Of a stretch of DNA of 64,000 nucleotides, positions 38,725 through 46,877 are shown piece by piece. Origin of the DNA: Francisella orientalis FNO12. GTDB taxonomy: Bacteria > Pseudomonadota > Gammaproteobacteria > Francisellales > Francisellaceae. Below the pieces are notes generated by a model. The model had not been told where the DNA came from. It saw nothing but the letters and a program-made list of their open reading frames with translations, and searched no databases. Location: assembly GCF_001042525.2 (NCBI RefSeq), contig NZ_CP011921.2, forward strand, positions 744,001-808,000, read 5' to 3'. Position 1 is the stretch's first letter. Each line of letters begins with the position of its first letter. The translations under genes and the position numbers were made by a program.

Positions 38725-39564
38725 ATGAATTTTAAACAAAAACCATCATTATTGTTTACACCAGGTAATAAGGTTGAACTTTTTGCAAAGGCTCATACTG
38801 CGAACGCTAGCGGAGTGATATTTGATCTTGAAGATTCAGTTGCTTCAAAGGATAAATTATTTGCTAGGGATCAGGTAATAAACTATTTAAAAGATTGCAC
38901 GATTAAAAATTTGATTCATGTTATTAGAATAAATCATATTAGTACTATAGAAGGGTTAGCAGATATGTTAGCTTTGGCGCAAAGTAACATACATATAGAT
39001 GCATTATTGTGTCCTAAGACAGAGTCTGCGGTAGAGCTAAATCTGATAAGTGAGATACTATCAAATTATCCAAATTTACCATTGATTGCGTTAATTGAAA
39101 CAGCTGAAGGTATTTCTGTTGTTAATCAAATTGTACATGCTAGCAAAAATATATCGGCACTTATGTTTGGAGCAGCAGACTATGCTTTAGATATTGGTAG
39201 TGAAGGTAAAGCAGAAGACTTGATGTTAGCAAGAATGCGGTTAGTTCAAGCTGCTGCTATAAAAAAACTAGCATGCTATGACTCACCTTTCTTTGATTTT
39301 AATGATGACAAGGGATTAGTAAATAGCCTAATATATGCTCAAAATATTGGTTTTACAGGAAAGGCAGCTATACATCCCAAGCAGGTCACAGTAATAAACT
39401 ATAAGTTCAAGCCAAGTGATACAGCATATTTTGAGGCAAAAAAAATAGTTGAAACATTCGAAAATTCTAAAGGTGAAGTTTGTCAATATAAAGGAAAAAT
39501 GATTGATATACCAGTTTATAAAAAATCACAAACTATTGTAAGTTTGTATGAGGAATTAACTTAA
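38725..39564 (+). CDS. CitE-like citramalyl-CoA lyase candidate
   Basis: A 279-residue HpcH/HpaI/CitE-family TIM-barrel lyase. Start chosen at the ATG at 38725 with GGAG 8 bases upstream; it begins 12 bp after the CoA-transferase stop. Conserved CitE features: LLFTPGNKVELFAKA, GVIFDLEDSV (Mg ligands), RINHIS, LIALIETAEGI, MFGAADYALDIG and GKAAIHPKQV. Context points to (S)-citramalyl-CoA lyase (Ccl/RipC), which splits citramalyl-CoA into acetyl-CoA and pyruvate. Malyl-CoA or citryl-CoA lyase activity cannot be excluded by sequence. Confidence 0.8.
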   Translation: MNFKQKPSLLFTPGNKVELFAKAHTANASGVIFDLEDSVASKDKLFARDQVINYLKDCTIKNLIHVIRINHISTIEGLADMLALAQSNIHIDALLCPKTESAVELNLISEILSNYPNLPLIALIETAEGISVVNQIVHASKNISALMFGAADYALDIGSEGKAEDLMLARMRLVQAAAIKKLACYDSPFFDFNDDKGLVNSLIYAQNIGFTGKAAIHPKQVTVINYKFKPSDTAYFEAKKIVETFENSKGEVCQYKGKMIDIPVYKKSQTIVSLYEELT

Positions 39565-39574
39565 GGAGATAGTT

Positions 39575-40090
39575 ATGCAAGTAAAATTGTACCAAGAGCT
39601 CGGAGACAACCATTACAGAGAGGATTTTGGTTTTTACTATGAAGATTTTGATATAGGTATGGTTATAGAACACCGTCCTGGTAGGACAATAACACGTAAT
39701 GATAACATCTGGATGACTTTGTTAACCATGAACACGGCCCCATTACATTTTGATGCTCATTATAGTGGTAGTACAGAATGGAAAGAGCCGTTGGTTGATA
39801 GTACTTTGACCTTGGCTATCGTTACAGGTATGACGGTTAATACTGTTAGTAAACGTGTAGTAGCTAACTTGGGCTGGGATAAAGTTAAGCTTATTAAACC
39901 AGTTTTTGAAGGAGATACGCTTTATGCCGAGTCAAAAATCCTTAGTAAGCGTGAATCCAAATCAAGGCCTACTCAAGGTATAGTAACAGTACTAACTAGT
40001 GGAGTGAATCAACGCAATGAAGTAGTAATGACTTTTGAACGTACTATTTTAATTTATAAGAAAGGTCATTTTCCAAATTATGATTTATAA
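39575..40090 (+). CDS. MaoC-family hydratase, itaconyl-CoA hydratase candidate
   Basis: A 171-residue hotdog-fold MaoC protein with RPGRTITRNDNIWMTLLTMN and the catalytic-site stretch APLHFDAHYS. AAGGAG precedes the ATG at good spacing and the gene begins 10 bp after the lyase. In the itaconate pathway RipB/Ich converts itaconyl-CoA to citramalyl-CoA; mesaconyl-CoA hydratase is the nearest alternative. The gene is intact while its upstream CoA-transferase is not. Confidence 0.78.
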   Translation: MQVKLYQELGDNHYREDFGFYYEDFDIGMVIEHRPGRTITRNDNIWMTLLTMNTAPLHFDAHYSGSTEWKEPLVDSTLTLAIVTGMTVNTVSKRVVANLGWDKVKLIKPVFEGDTLYAESKILSKRESKSRPTQGIVTVLTSGVNQRNEVVMTFERTILIYKKGHFPNYDL

Positions 40091-40214
40091 TTGAAATTTG
40101 TTGAGAACTTAGATATGAAAATTAATTCAAATATAACTATGATTAAACCATAAGATTTTCTTATGTAGAATATTATAATTCACAATCTTCAATTTAATTT
40201 TATTAATGGAATAG

Positions 40215-40447
40215 GATATTAGTAAAATAGGTAAATTAGCAGTTTATCAAACATGTGGTACACAAAAAGCAGGGAATCAAAAGTATATATTAGCAATCGC
40301 TAATTCATTATCAGATGATGTGGTGATAGCAAGAAGTGTGACTTACTGTGGATTTGCTGGTGATAAAGGTTTTACTTTCCAGAACTTAATGCCTCTGCAT
40401 TTGATTTATTGGATAAGAACTCCTCGTCTATAGTATTAACTGTTTGA
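40215..40447 (+). pseudogene. C-terminal fragment of an FAD/FeS D-lactate-dehydrogenase-type protein
   Basis: Only a tail survives: DISKIGKLAVYQTCGTQKAG, then VVIARSVTYCGFAGDKGF. A frameshift near 40380 is followed by PELNASAFDLLDKNSSSIVL and a stop at 40447. This is the cysteine-rich (CCG) C-terminus of the long FAD-linked, FeS-containing D-lactate/glycolate dehydrogenases. The rest of the roughly 950-residue gene is missing, so a large deletion must have occurred. Residues 40091-40214 show no further coding trace. Confidence 0.6.
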
Positions 40448-40469
40448 TTTAATTATGTCTAGCTGCTGA

Positions 40470-40838
40470 CTAATCATTCCTTTTAAAATCAATTATCTGC
40501 CTACGCTGTTTTTTTGTAGGCTTTTCTGGACTTAATAAGTTAGCAGTTTTTCTAATGATTGTTTCTTTTTCTCTTTTTTTGATACTTTGTTGTGTTTCTG
40601 TATAGAGTTTTTGAGCTTCAGTAGCTGATTTTCTAACTTCATCGAGAGCTTCAACAATTATTGTTTTTTTAATATATGACTGTTGAATTTGATATTCATC
40701 ACCAATATTTACAGTTTTGCTAACTTTTGTTTTTTGTCCTTGAAAGTGTACTTTGCCACCTTCGATAGCTTTTTTTGCAAGAGCTCTAGTTTTGTAGAAT
40801 CTAGCAGCCCATAACCATTTATCTAATCTTACACTCAT
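40470..40838 (-). CDS. hslR: Hsp15-like RNA-binding protein
   Basis: A 122-residue S4-domain protein: MSVRLDKWLWAARFYKTRAL, AKKAIEGGKVHFQGQKTKVSK, then a basic, lysine-rich C-terminus. E. coli HslR (Hsp15) binds 50S subunits carrying a stalled nascent chain and helps recycle them after heat shock. Monocistronic here. Confidence 0.93.
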   Translation of the reverse strand: MSVRLDKWLWAARFYKTRALAKKAIEGGKVHFQGQKTKVSKTVNIGDEYQIQQSYIKKTIIVEALDEVRKSATEAQKLYTETQQSIKKREKETIIRKTANLLSPEKPTKKQRRQIIDFKRND

Positions 40839-40951
40839 ATCAGAAGACAGTTAATTTGACTAATTTGATTATATCTAATAATAACTAGCATTTTAACTAG
40901 TTTTAAAGTCTGCTATCCTAAAAGACAACTTAAGACTATAAAAAAGTATCG

Positions 40952-41767
40952 ATGAATAAAACTATAAATTTACATAAAATGAAAACATTATTAGATAGCG
41001 ATAATAATGCTTGTTATGAGTTAGATGGTATCTGTATAAATGATTTGATCGGAAAGAATTTAAAAATTGAATTTCTAAATGAAATAAACTGCGTATCTTG
41101 TGGCATTAAAACTAAAAAAAGCTATTCTCAAGGCTACTGCTTTATGTGTATGAGAAAGCTACCAGAGTGTGATATTTGTATCGTTAAGCCTGAATTATGT
41201 CATTTTGCAGCAGGGACATGTAGAGATTCTAATTGGGGCGAAGAAAACTGTATGAAAACCCACATTGTATATCTATCAAATACAGGTGATATTAAGGTAG
41301 GCATTACAAAGCTTAAAAATATTCCATCACGTTGGATAGATCAAGGTGCAAGTCAAGCGATACCGATCTTTGCTGCAGAGACTAGATTAATATCAGGCTT
41401 AGTTGAAGTCGCTACTAAAGAGCATATCTCAGATAAAACCAACTGGCGAAAAATGCTTCAAGGAGAACCAGATTCTGGAGTTGATTTTGCGAGTTTAAGA
41501 GACGAACTGATTGAAAAATCTAGTGAAAAAATATCTCAAATTAAAGCTAAATATAGTGATAATAGTGTAGAAGCTGTAGAGGGTAATATTCAAACTATAA
41601 ATTACCCTGTGCTTGAGTATCCTACAAAAATCAAATCATTTAACTTAGATAAAGATCCGATAATTGATACAAAGCTTATAGGCATCAAAGGCCAGTATCT
41701 AATATTTGATACAGGTGTAATAAATATCCGTAAGTATAGTGGCTATAAGTGTAATTTATCTGTATAA
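40952..41767 (+). CDS. DUF2797 family protein
   Basis: A 271-residue protein with an N-terminal cysteine-rich zinc-ribbon-like region (CVSCGIKTKKSYSQGYCFMC, then CDICIVKPELCHFAAGTC), followed by VYLSNTGDIKVGITKLKNIP and SRWIDQGASQAI. The VYLS...KVGIT arrangement is reminiscent of GIY-YIG nuclease folds, and it is characteristic of DUF2797. No function has been established that I know of. Both neighbours are convergent or divergent minus-strand genes, so it stands alone. Confidence 0.8.
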   Translation: MNKTINLHKMKTLLDSDNNACYELDGICINDLIGKNLKIEFLNEINCVSCGIKTKKSYSQGYCFMCMRKLPECDICIVKPELCHFAAGTCRDSNWGEENCMKTHIVYLSNTGDIKVGITKLKNIPSRWIDQGASQAIPIFAAETRLISGLVEVATKEHISDKTNWRKMLQGEPDSGVDFASLRDELIEKSSEKISQIKAKYSDNSVEAVEGNIQTINYPVLEYPTKIKSFNLDKDPIIDTKLIGIKGQYLIFDTGVINIRKYSGYKCNLSV

Positions 41768-41790
41768 AATCTTCAGATAGTTAATATGAA

Positions 41791-43479
41791 TTAGTAACAT
41801 TTTGTAAGACTTTGTAAAGCAAACTCAATATCCTTTTCTGATGATTGATCATCTTTTCTATTTCTATATACACTAAGAATCTTTTTGATTAAGCTTGCTT
41901 GATAATATTCTTTTGAAATTTCATGCTTTTTGAGTTTTTGTGTATCTTTGATTATAGATTTAATAGCAACTTTTCTACTTAGAGTATAAGGAGTAAGTGG
42001 AAATAGTTTAAATGCTAACCAAAGACCAGTGCATCCAATAATTGAGCTCATAGCTATAGTAAATGATGAAGTGATTTCAAAACTCATATTATTACTTGGC
42101 TGAACCATAGATACAAACCCTAAATAAAATCCAAGACTATACATTTGCAATTTGGGGACGTTAAGCGTGACTATAGGAATAAATAAGACGATTAATAAAA
42201 TTAAAATTAATATCTCAAAATACCCGACAGCTTGTGAGAGTAAATTTAAAGTTATAAAGATGCTTATTGGTATAGATATTATTATACCTATGATGTTTTT
42301 TCCAATTGCATCAGTAGGACTAGGAGCTGATATAAAAAGTTGCGATAATACACAAGGCAAAATAATCATCATCAGCAAGCTTGAGTTACCGTCTGTACTA
42401 ACCCATATATAGTACATAATTAAGAGTAGGCTTATAGTCCTAGCCGTAGCGATTAGTGTGACAATTGGATTGGTGTATCTTATGAAGCTATATGCGATAT
42501 TATTTTCATTACTTACAGGTTCTAAGTTTTTATAACTAGATATTAGATTGATAAGTTTTGTTATGACTTTAGTTAATTTTTGATTGTCGGTGATGATTTT
42601 AAGATTATCATTTAAACTATCAATATTATTTAAACTACTAGCGATTGTTTTTAAGTGATTTTGTAAGGTAGGATTATTTTTTGTTTTGGCTAAACTTTTT
42701 CTTAATGAGTGTACGGCTTCTATTAGCTCGACTACAGCATTTGAAAATATAAGATAACTACTCTTATCTAGGTTTTCATATTTTGCAGCACTTAAGTCAT
42801 TATCAAGAGCTACAAGGCTATTAAGAATTCCTTCAACTTTTAAATTATACTTTTGATTATTTATAAAATCCTGTGTGGAAAACATTTCTTGTATATATGC
42901 AGTAGTAAGGTTAAGTACTTTATGAGAGTCATTTTTCAATGTTTTTTGAACTTTAACTGGGAATATATAGTAATTTACAAAACATGAGCAAATACAGCCA
43001 ATAGATATTTCAGTTACGCGAGAGAATCCAGTATGAAAAATAGTCTCTTCAGTAGTGAGCATAGGATTGGCGATAGAGTAAAAAACAATAATTATGCAAG
43101 TAACATTTGCTAGAGCTAAAGCATAGATAAAGTTTGGGTGAGACATATTGGCAGAGAAGAATATCGATATAGATATAAGTGTACATAGAGCTATCAGCGC
43201 TAATATAGGAAAAGGCAAAAAAAATGTAACTATCAAAAAGCCAACAAACACTCCAATAAAAGATACAACTATTAATAAAAGAGCTTTTTCAATAATAAAA
43301 CCAGTTTCTGGACGAGTTTGTAAAAATAGTGTAGAAATCATAGCCCACATTGGCTTATCTAAGTTTAGACTCATAGAGATATAGAGAGCCATAGTCAAAG
43401 ATATACAGGCCTTAATTGTATAGATGGCATTTTCTTTATTTATAATTGTTGGTAGCTCATCTAATATCTTTTGTATCAT
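41791..43479 (-). CDS. FUSC-family efflux protein (AaeB-like)
   Basis: A 562-residue inner-membrane protein with two sets of membrane helices (about residues 15-175 and 340-480) separated by a helical cytoplasmic region: the fusaric-acid-resistance/aromatic-acid exporter (AaeB/YccS) layout. DKPMWAMISTLFLQTRPETG near the N-terminus is a FUSC motif. Its first 4 bases overlap the end of the membrane-fusion protein gene. With the fusion protein and DUF1656 subunit it forms a three-gene exporter for weak organic or aromatic acids; the substrate is unknown. Confidence 0.88.
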   Translation of the reverse strand: MIQKILDELPTIINKENAIYTIKACISLTMALYISMSLNLDKPMWAMISTLFLQTRPETGFIIEKALLLIVVSFIGVFVGFLIVTFFLPFPILALIALCTLISISIFFSANMSHPNFIYALALANVTCIIIVFYSIANPMLTTEETIFHTGFSRVTEISIGCICSCFVNYYIFPVKVQKTLKNDSHKVLNLTTAYIQEMFSTQDFINNQKYNLKVEGILNSLVALDNDLSAAKYENLDKSSYLIFSNAVVELIEAVHSLRKSLAKTKNNPTLQNHLKTIASSLNNIDSLNDNLKIITDNQKLTKVITKLINLISSYKNLEPVSNENNIAYSFIRYTNPIVTLIATARTISLLLIMYYIWVSTDGNSSLLMMIILPCVLSQLFISAPSPTDAIGKNIIGIIISIPISIFITLNLLSQAVGYFEILILILLIVLFIPIVTLNVPKLQMYSLGFYLGFVSMVQPSNNMSFEITSSFTIAMSSIIGCTGLWLAFKLFPLTPYTLSRKVAIKSIIKDTQKLKKHEISKEYYQASLIKKILSVYRNRKDDQSSEKDIEFALQSLTKCY

Positions 43480-44333
43480 TGTATTGTTACCGTTGCGTTA
43501 ATACCGGATATTAAGTTGACACTTTTAGGTATCACATCTAGAGCTATATCAACAGGTATTCGCTTAGATAATCTCACCCAATCGTAGGTCTGCTGTACTT
43601 TAGGTAATAGTTGACTGTTTACATCTGTATTGTTATCAGCTACTGCTTTACCGATACTTATTACATGTCCATGTAGTAGCTCTCCACCACTCATTAATTC
43701 AATACTTGCTTTATCGCCAATTTTAATGTTAGGTCGTTTGGTTTCTTCAAAATATCCAGTTACATAGAAAGAATTAGCTTCAACTAAAGACATTACTGGT
43801 TTTGCTGCTACAACATAGTTTCCTTGTCGTAGCTCAATATTGTTTATAGTGCCGTCAGCTGGGGCATAGACACTTGTTCTGTCTAGATTAATCTTTGCAA
43901 GTCTAGCTTCAGCTTTTGCTTTTTCAAGATCGGCTTTTTTTAGTTTCACTTGCATATGATATTCATCAAGTGTATCAAGGCTTATTGAACCATCTTTGCC
44001 AAGTTGTTCTCTACGTTGATATTGGCGATCAGCTAGCTCCCATAGCATTATAGCATGCTTAAGCTCAGCTTCTTTTTCATCTAGAGTTGCTGCATATCTA
44101 TCTCTATCTATAGTGAAGATTAATTGTCCTTTTTTTACTCTTTGGTTATCAGATACATATATTTTGGTTACAAACCCAGAAACATCTGGTGCAATAGTGA
44201 TAATGTTGGCTCTAATTCGACCATCTCTTGTCCACGGTGAATATAAATAATATCTCCAGATTGAATATAGAGAAAATAATGCCACGCAAATTATAATAAC
44301 ACTTATAGTGGTTTTGGTTTTTTTATTTGGCAT
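43476..44333 (-). CDS. HlyD-family membrane fusion protein (AaeA-like)
   Basis: A 285-residue periplasmic adaptor: one N-terminal membrane helix, a biotinyl-lipoyl-like half-motif (APDVSGFVTKIYVSDNQRVKKG), a short coiled-coil hairpin (about residues 95-150), the second lipoyl half (APADGTINNIELRQGNYV) and a beta-barrel. It links the AaeB-like pump to an outer-membrane factor not present in this window. The 4-bp overlap with the pump gene and 1-bp gap from DUF1656 show a compact operon. Confidence 0.9.
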   Translation of the reverse strand: MPNKKTKTTISVIIICVALFSLYSIWRYYLYSPWTRDGRIRANIITIAPDVSGFVTKIYVSDNQRVKKGQLIFTIDRDRYAATLDEKEAELKHAIMLWELADRQYQRREQLGKDGSISLDTLDEYHMQVKLKKADLEKAKAEARLAKINLDRTSVYAPADGTINNIELRQGNYVVAAKPVMSLVEANSFYVTGYFEETKRPNIKIGDKASIELMSGGELLHGHVISIGKAVADNNTDVNSQLLPKVQQTYDWVRLSKRIPVDIALDVIPKSVNLISGINATVTIQ

Positions 44334-44334
44334 T

Positions 44335-44532
44335 TTAGTTTCCTATTAGCAGCATGCTTAAGCCTAAATAACAAATAAATAATGCAAGGTTAAACCAAGA
44401 CAATTTAAGATCTATATAGTCGTGTATGATTTTTGGTATTGCTAGATTTGTAGTGATAGTCAATATTGCTGCAATAGCCAAAAATAATATTATTGGAGAG
44501 ATTAGTAAACCATCAAAAGTAATTACAGGCAT
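44335..44532 (-). CDS. DUF1656 small membrane protein (AaeX-like)
   Basis: A 65-residue protein with two hydrophobic helices; MPVITFDGLLISPIILFLAI at the N-terminus is the DUF1656/AaeX pattern. In E. coli aaeXAB this small protein begins the exporter operon, as it does here. Its role in transport is unclear. Confidence 0.85.
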   Translation of the reverse strand: MPVITFDGLLISPIILFLAIAAILTITTNLAIPKIIHDYIDLKLSWFNLALFICYLGLSMLLIGN

Positions 44533-44618
44533 ATAAAGCTCCTTATCTGGATGAGACTTTTTTTAAATGTTGTTTGTGGGGATAAATATTTATGTAACTT
44601 TTCTGAAAACAATTATAT

Positions 44619-44631
44619 GATACACTGTATC
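44619..44631. promoter_or_regulatory. Palindromic operator candidate between aaeX-like and iclR-like genes
   Basis: GATACACTGTATC: GATACA (44619-44624), a central C, TGTATC (44626-44631), a perfect 6-1-6 palindrome in the divergent promoter region. IclR-family dimers bind such palindromes of 12-15 bp, so it may control both units. A partially related GACACA lies about 15 bases further on. Confidence 0.55.
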
Positions 44632-44722
44632 GTTAAATGACACAATAATGTTTTGGTAATTTCATATAAAAAAGTTATTATTAGTCAAAATATTGTTAAA
44701 CCTTTGAAATTATTAACTTTTT

Positions 44723-45454
44723 ATGAGTAATGAAAAAAAAATCCAAGTGATTAGTAGAGCTATCAATGTACTACAAAGTATTAGTGATGAGCCTGGTGGG
44801 ATGAGCTTGGGGAATATAGCAAAGAAAGTTGATTTGCCACGATCTACAGTCCAAAGGATAGTTGCTGCCCTTGAAGCTGAAGGATTTACAAGAAGTGAAG
44901 GTGTTGGTAAGATTTTACTTGGATCTGGTATTTTTAAGTTAGCTTCATCATCTTATGCAGATATTGTTTCTTTGACACAAAATTCATTAAGAAAGCTTAG
45001 TGAAAAAATACGCGAAACAGTTGTCCTGACACAATCTAATAATACAGATCTTATTATAATGCACCGTTTCATAGCAAATAGAGAGCTACAAGTAATTCCA
45101 AGAATAGGTGTACTTGAAAAACCAATTTATTATACAGCCTCTGGCAGGGCTTTATTAGCACTATATTCAGATGAAGAAATCATTGATATCTTTGGTGAAG
45201 AGGTTGCTAATAATAAGGAACTATTTGATAAGCTTGCTAAGATTAGAGAAGATGGTGTTGAATATGATTATGGTAAAACAATAGAGGGTATAGTCAGTAC
45301 GGCAGTAGCTGTAAATACATTTTTAGGTAGTCTTGGTATTTCTATTCTTATACCTCAATATCGTTATGCAGAAAACAAAGATTTTTATATCAAAGAGCTT
45401 TTGAAAGTTAAATCTAAAATTTTGGCAGATATAGGTGTAAAACATTCTGAATAG
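44723..45454 (+). CDS. IclR-family transcriptional regulator
   Basis: A 243-residue regulator: an N-terminal winged helix (about residues 8-70; SLGNIAKKVDLPRSTVQRIV) and a C-terminal ligand-binding IclR domain (YYTASGRALLALYSDEEI is the family signature). Divergent from the AaeXAB-like efflux operon, so the likely job is to sense the exported acid and control the pump. The ligand is unknown. The itaconate cluster and the dehydrogenase at 46.9 kb are not adjacent. Confidence 0.88.
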   Translation: MSNEKKIQVISRAINVLQSISDEPGGMSLGNIAKKVDLPRSTVQRIVAALEAEGFTRSEGVGKILLGSGIFKLASSSYADIVSLTQNSLRKLSEKIRETVVLTQSNNTDLIIMHRFIANRELQVIPRIGVLEKPIYYTASGRALLALYSDEEIIDIFGEEVANNKELFDKLAKIREDGVEYDYGKTIEGIVSTAVAVNTFLGSLGISILIPQYRYAENKDFYIKELLKVKSKILADIGVKHSE

Positions 45455-45550
45455 ACTGATCGAACAGATCTTCTAGTATAAACAAATTGACAATCTATAG
45501 TTATATGAGAGAATTCGAAGATCAAAAAATCTTAGTTTAAATATAAATAG

Positions 45551-46537
45551 ATGTCTACTAATGACTGGAAAAAAGCCCTTAAAGAATCTTTCTACTCACC
45601 TTTAGAATTATTAGAGTTTTTGGAAATAGATAGCGAAGAAGCCAAGGTTTCATTAAATATAACCAAGAAATTTAAAATGATAGTACCTAGATCATTTGCT
45701 GATAGGATGCAAAAAGGTAATATTAATGATCCATTGCTTAAACAAGTTTTTCCAACTGTAGATGAAGAGGTAATAGATCAAGCCTATAGTAGTGATCCAC
45801 TTGATGAAAAAAATTATAATAAAGTGCCAGGACTATTACACAAATATCATGGTAGAGTTTTGCTGATATCACAAACAAGCTGTGCTGTGCATTGTCGCTA
45901 TTGTTTTCGCAAAGAGTTTGATTATAGAGAAAATATTCCCGGTAGAAAAGATTGGTTAAAAGCATTTGAATATATAGCAAATGATCAAAGTATCGAGGAA
46001 GTTATATTAAGTGGAGGAGATCCTCTTTTAAATAACAATGAGATATTAGAATTTTTTGTAGAAAATATCCAGCAAATATCTCATATTAAAAGGCTTAGGA
46101 TTCATTCAAGAATACCTATAGTATTACCAGAGCGAATGACTACTAAACTTTTGAAAATTCTTTCAGAGCATAGGCTTGATACTGTATTAGTGATACATGT
46201 GAATCATCCTAATGAGTTAGATGATAGTATTAGTGAAATTTTAAAAGAAATACACAAGCATGGCATAATTATCCTAAATCAAAGTACATTACTTAAAGAT
46301 ATAAATGATGATGCTAATGTATTATATGCTTTGAGTACAAAGCTTATAAATGCTAAAGTGATTCCGTACTATATACACTTACTAGATACTGTCTCAGGGA
46401 CTAAACACTATAATGTTGATACTGCTAAAGATATTATGAAAAAGCTTTCAGAAATTTCATCAGGATTTATGGTACCTATATTGACCAAAGAAATTCCAGG
46501 ATATCCATCGAAGAAATGGCTATCTTTTCATAGTTAA
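45551..46537 (+). CDS. epmB: EpmB, EF-P (R)-beta-lysylation aminomutase
   Basis: A 328-residue radical-SAM/PLP enzyme of the KamA family, short form, that turns alpha-lysine into (R)-beta-lysine for modification of elongation factor P. The radical-SAM triad is C111-x3-C115-x2-C118 (CAVHCRYC), followed by FRKEFDYREN, GGDPLLNN and the C-terminal PYYIHLLDTVSGTKHYNV with the PLP-site region. The length fits EpmB rather than the 416-residue lysine 2,3-aminomutase KamA. epmA and efp are not in the window. Confidence 0.92.
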   Translation: MSTNDWKKALKESFYSPLELLEFLEIDSEEAKVSLNITKKFKMIVPRSFADRMQKGNINDPLLKQVFPTVDEEVIDQAYSSDPLDEKNYNKVPGLLHKYHGRVLLISQTSCAVHCRYCFRKEFDYRENIPGRKDWLKAFEYIANDQSIEEVILSGGDPLLNNNEILEFFVENIQQISHIKRLRIHSRIPIVLPERMTTKLLKILSEHRLDTVLVIHVNHPNELDDSISEILKEIHKHGIIILNQSTLLKDINDDANVLYALSTKLINAKVIPYYIHLLDTVSGTKHYNVDTAKDIMKKLSEISSGFMVPILTKEIPGYPSKKWLSFHS

Positions 46538-46877
46538 TTAAAAGAAGTGTTAATGTTTTAAAATCTTATAAAAACAAATAAATCGATTATTCTTGTCTTT
46601 AGATTTTTAGATAAATTTTTATCCTTATTTGTAAGTTATAATAAGTTCGAATCTATATACTTATAACAAAACTGACCATCCTATTTTTATCTATATAGCG
46701 ATTTTATAGTATATAACTGTATGTATGTGGAATTATGTTAGGTAATAATTCTATAAAATTCATTATTAGCTAGACCTTTAATTATCAGCTTTTTTTGATC
46801 TGTCGAACTTTTAACACTGATACGAAGAAATATTTCTACAGGTCTTATAGTGTTGATAAATATAAAAGGTACTATAT
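46538..46877. other. 340-bp intergenic region with structured leader
   Basis: No ORF or tRNA. A TATAAT at 46637-46642 could be a -10 box without a good -35. Near the 3' end, AACACT (46813-46818) pairs with AGTGTT (46849-46854), extended by a second ATA/TAT step, and encloses a 12-bp palindrome AGAAATATTTCT (46826-46837). This would fold into a nested hairpin in the leader of the following gene. It matches no riboswitch class I know. Confidence 0.5.

Noticed and set aside
46538-46877. Known riboswitch in the dehydrogenase leader
   Set aside because: No match to lysine, SAM, glycine or TPP core motifs; only simple nested hairpins are visible.
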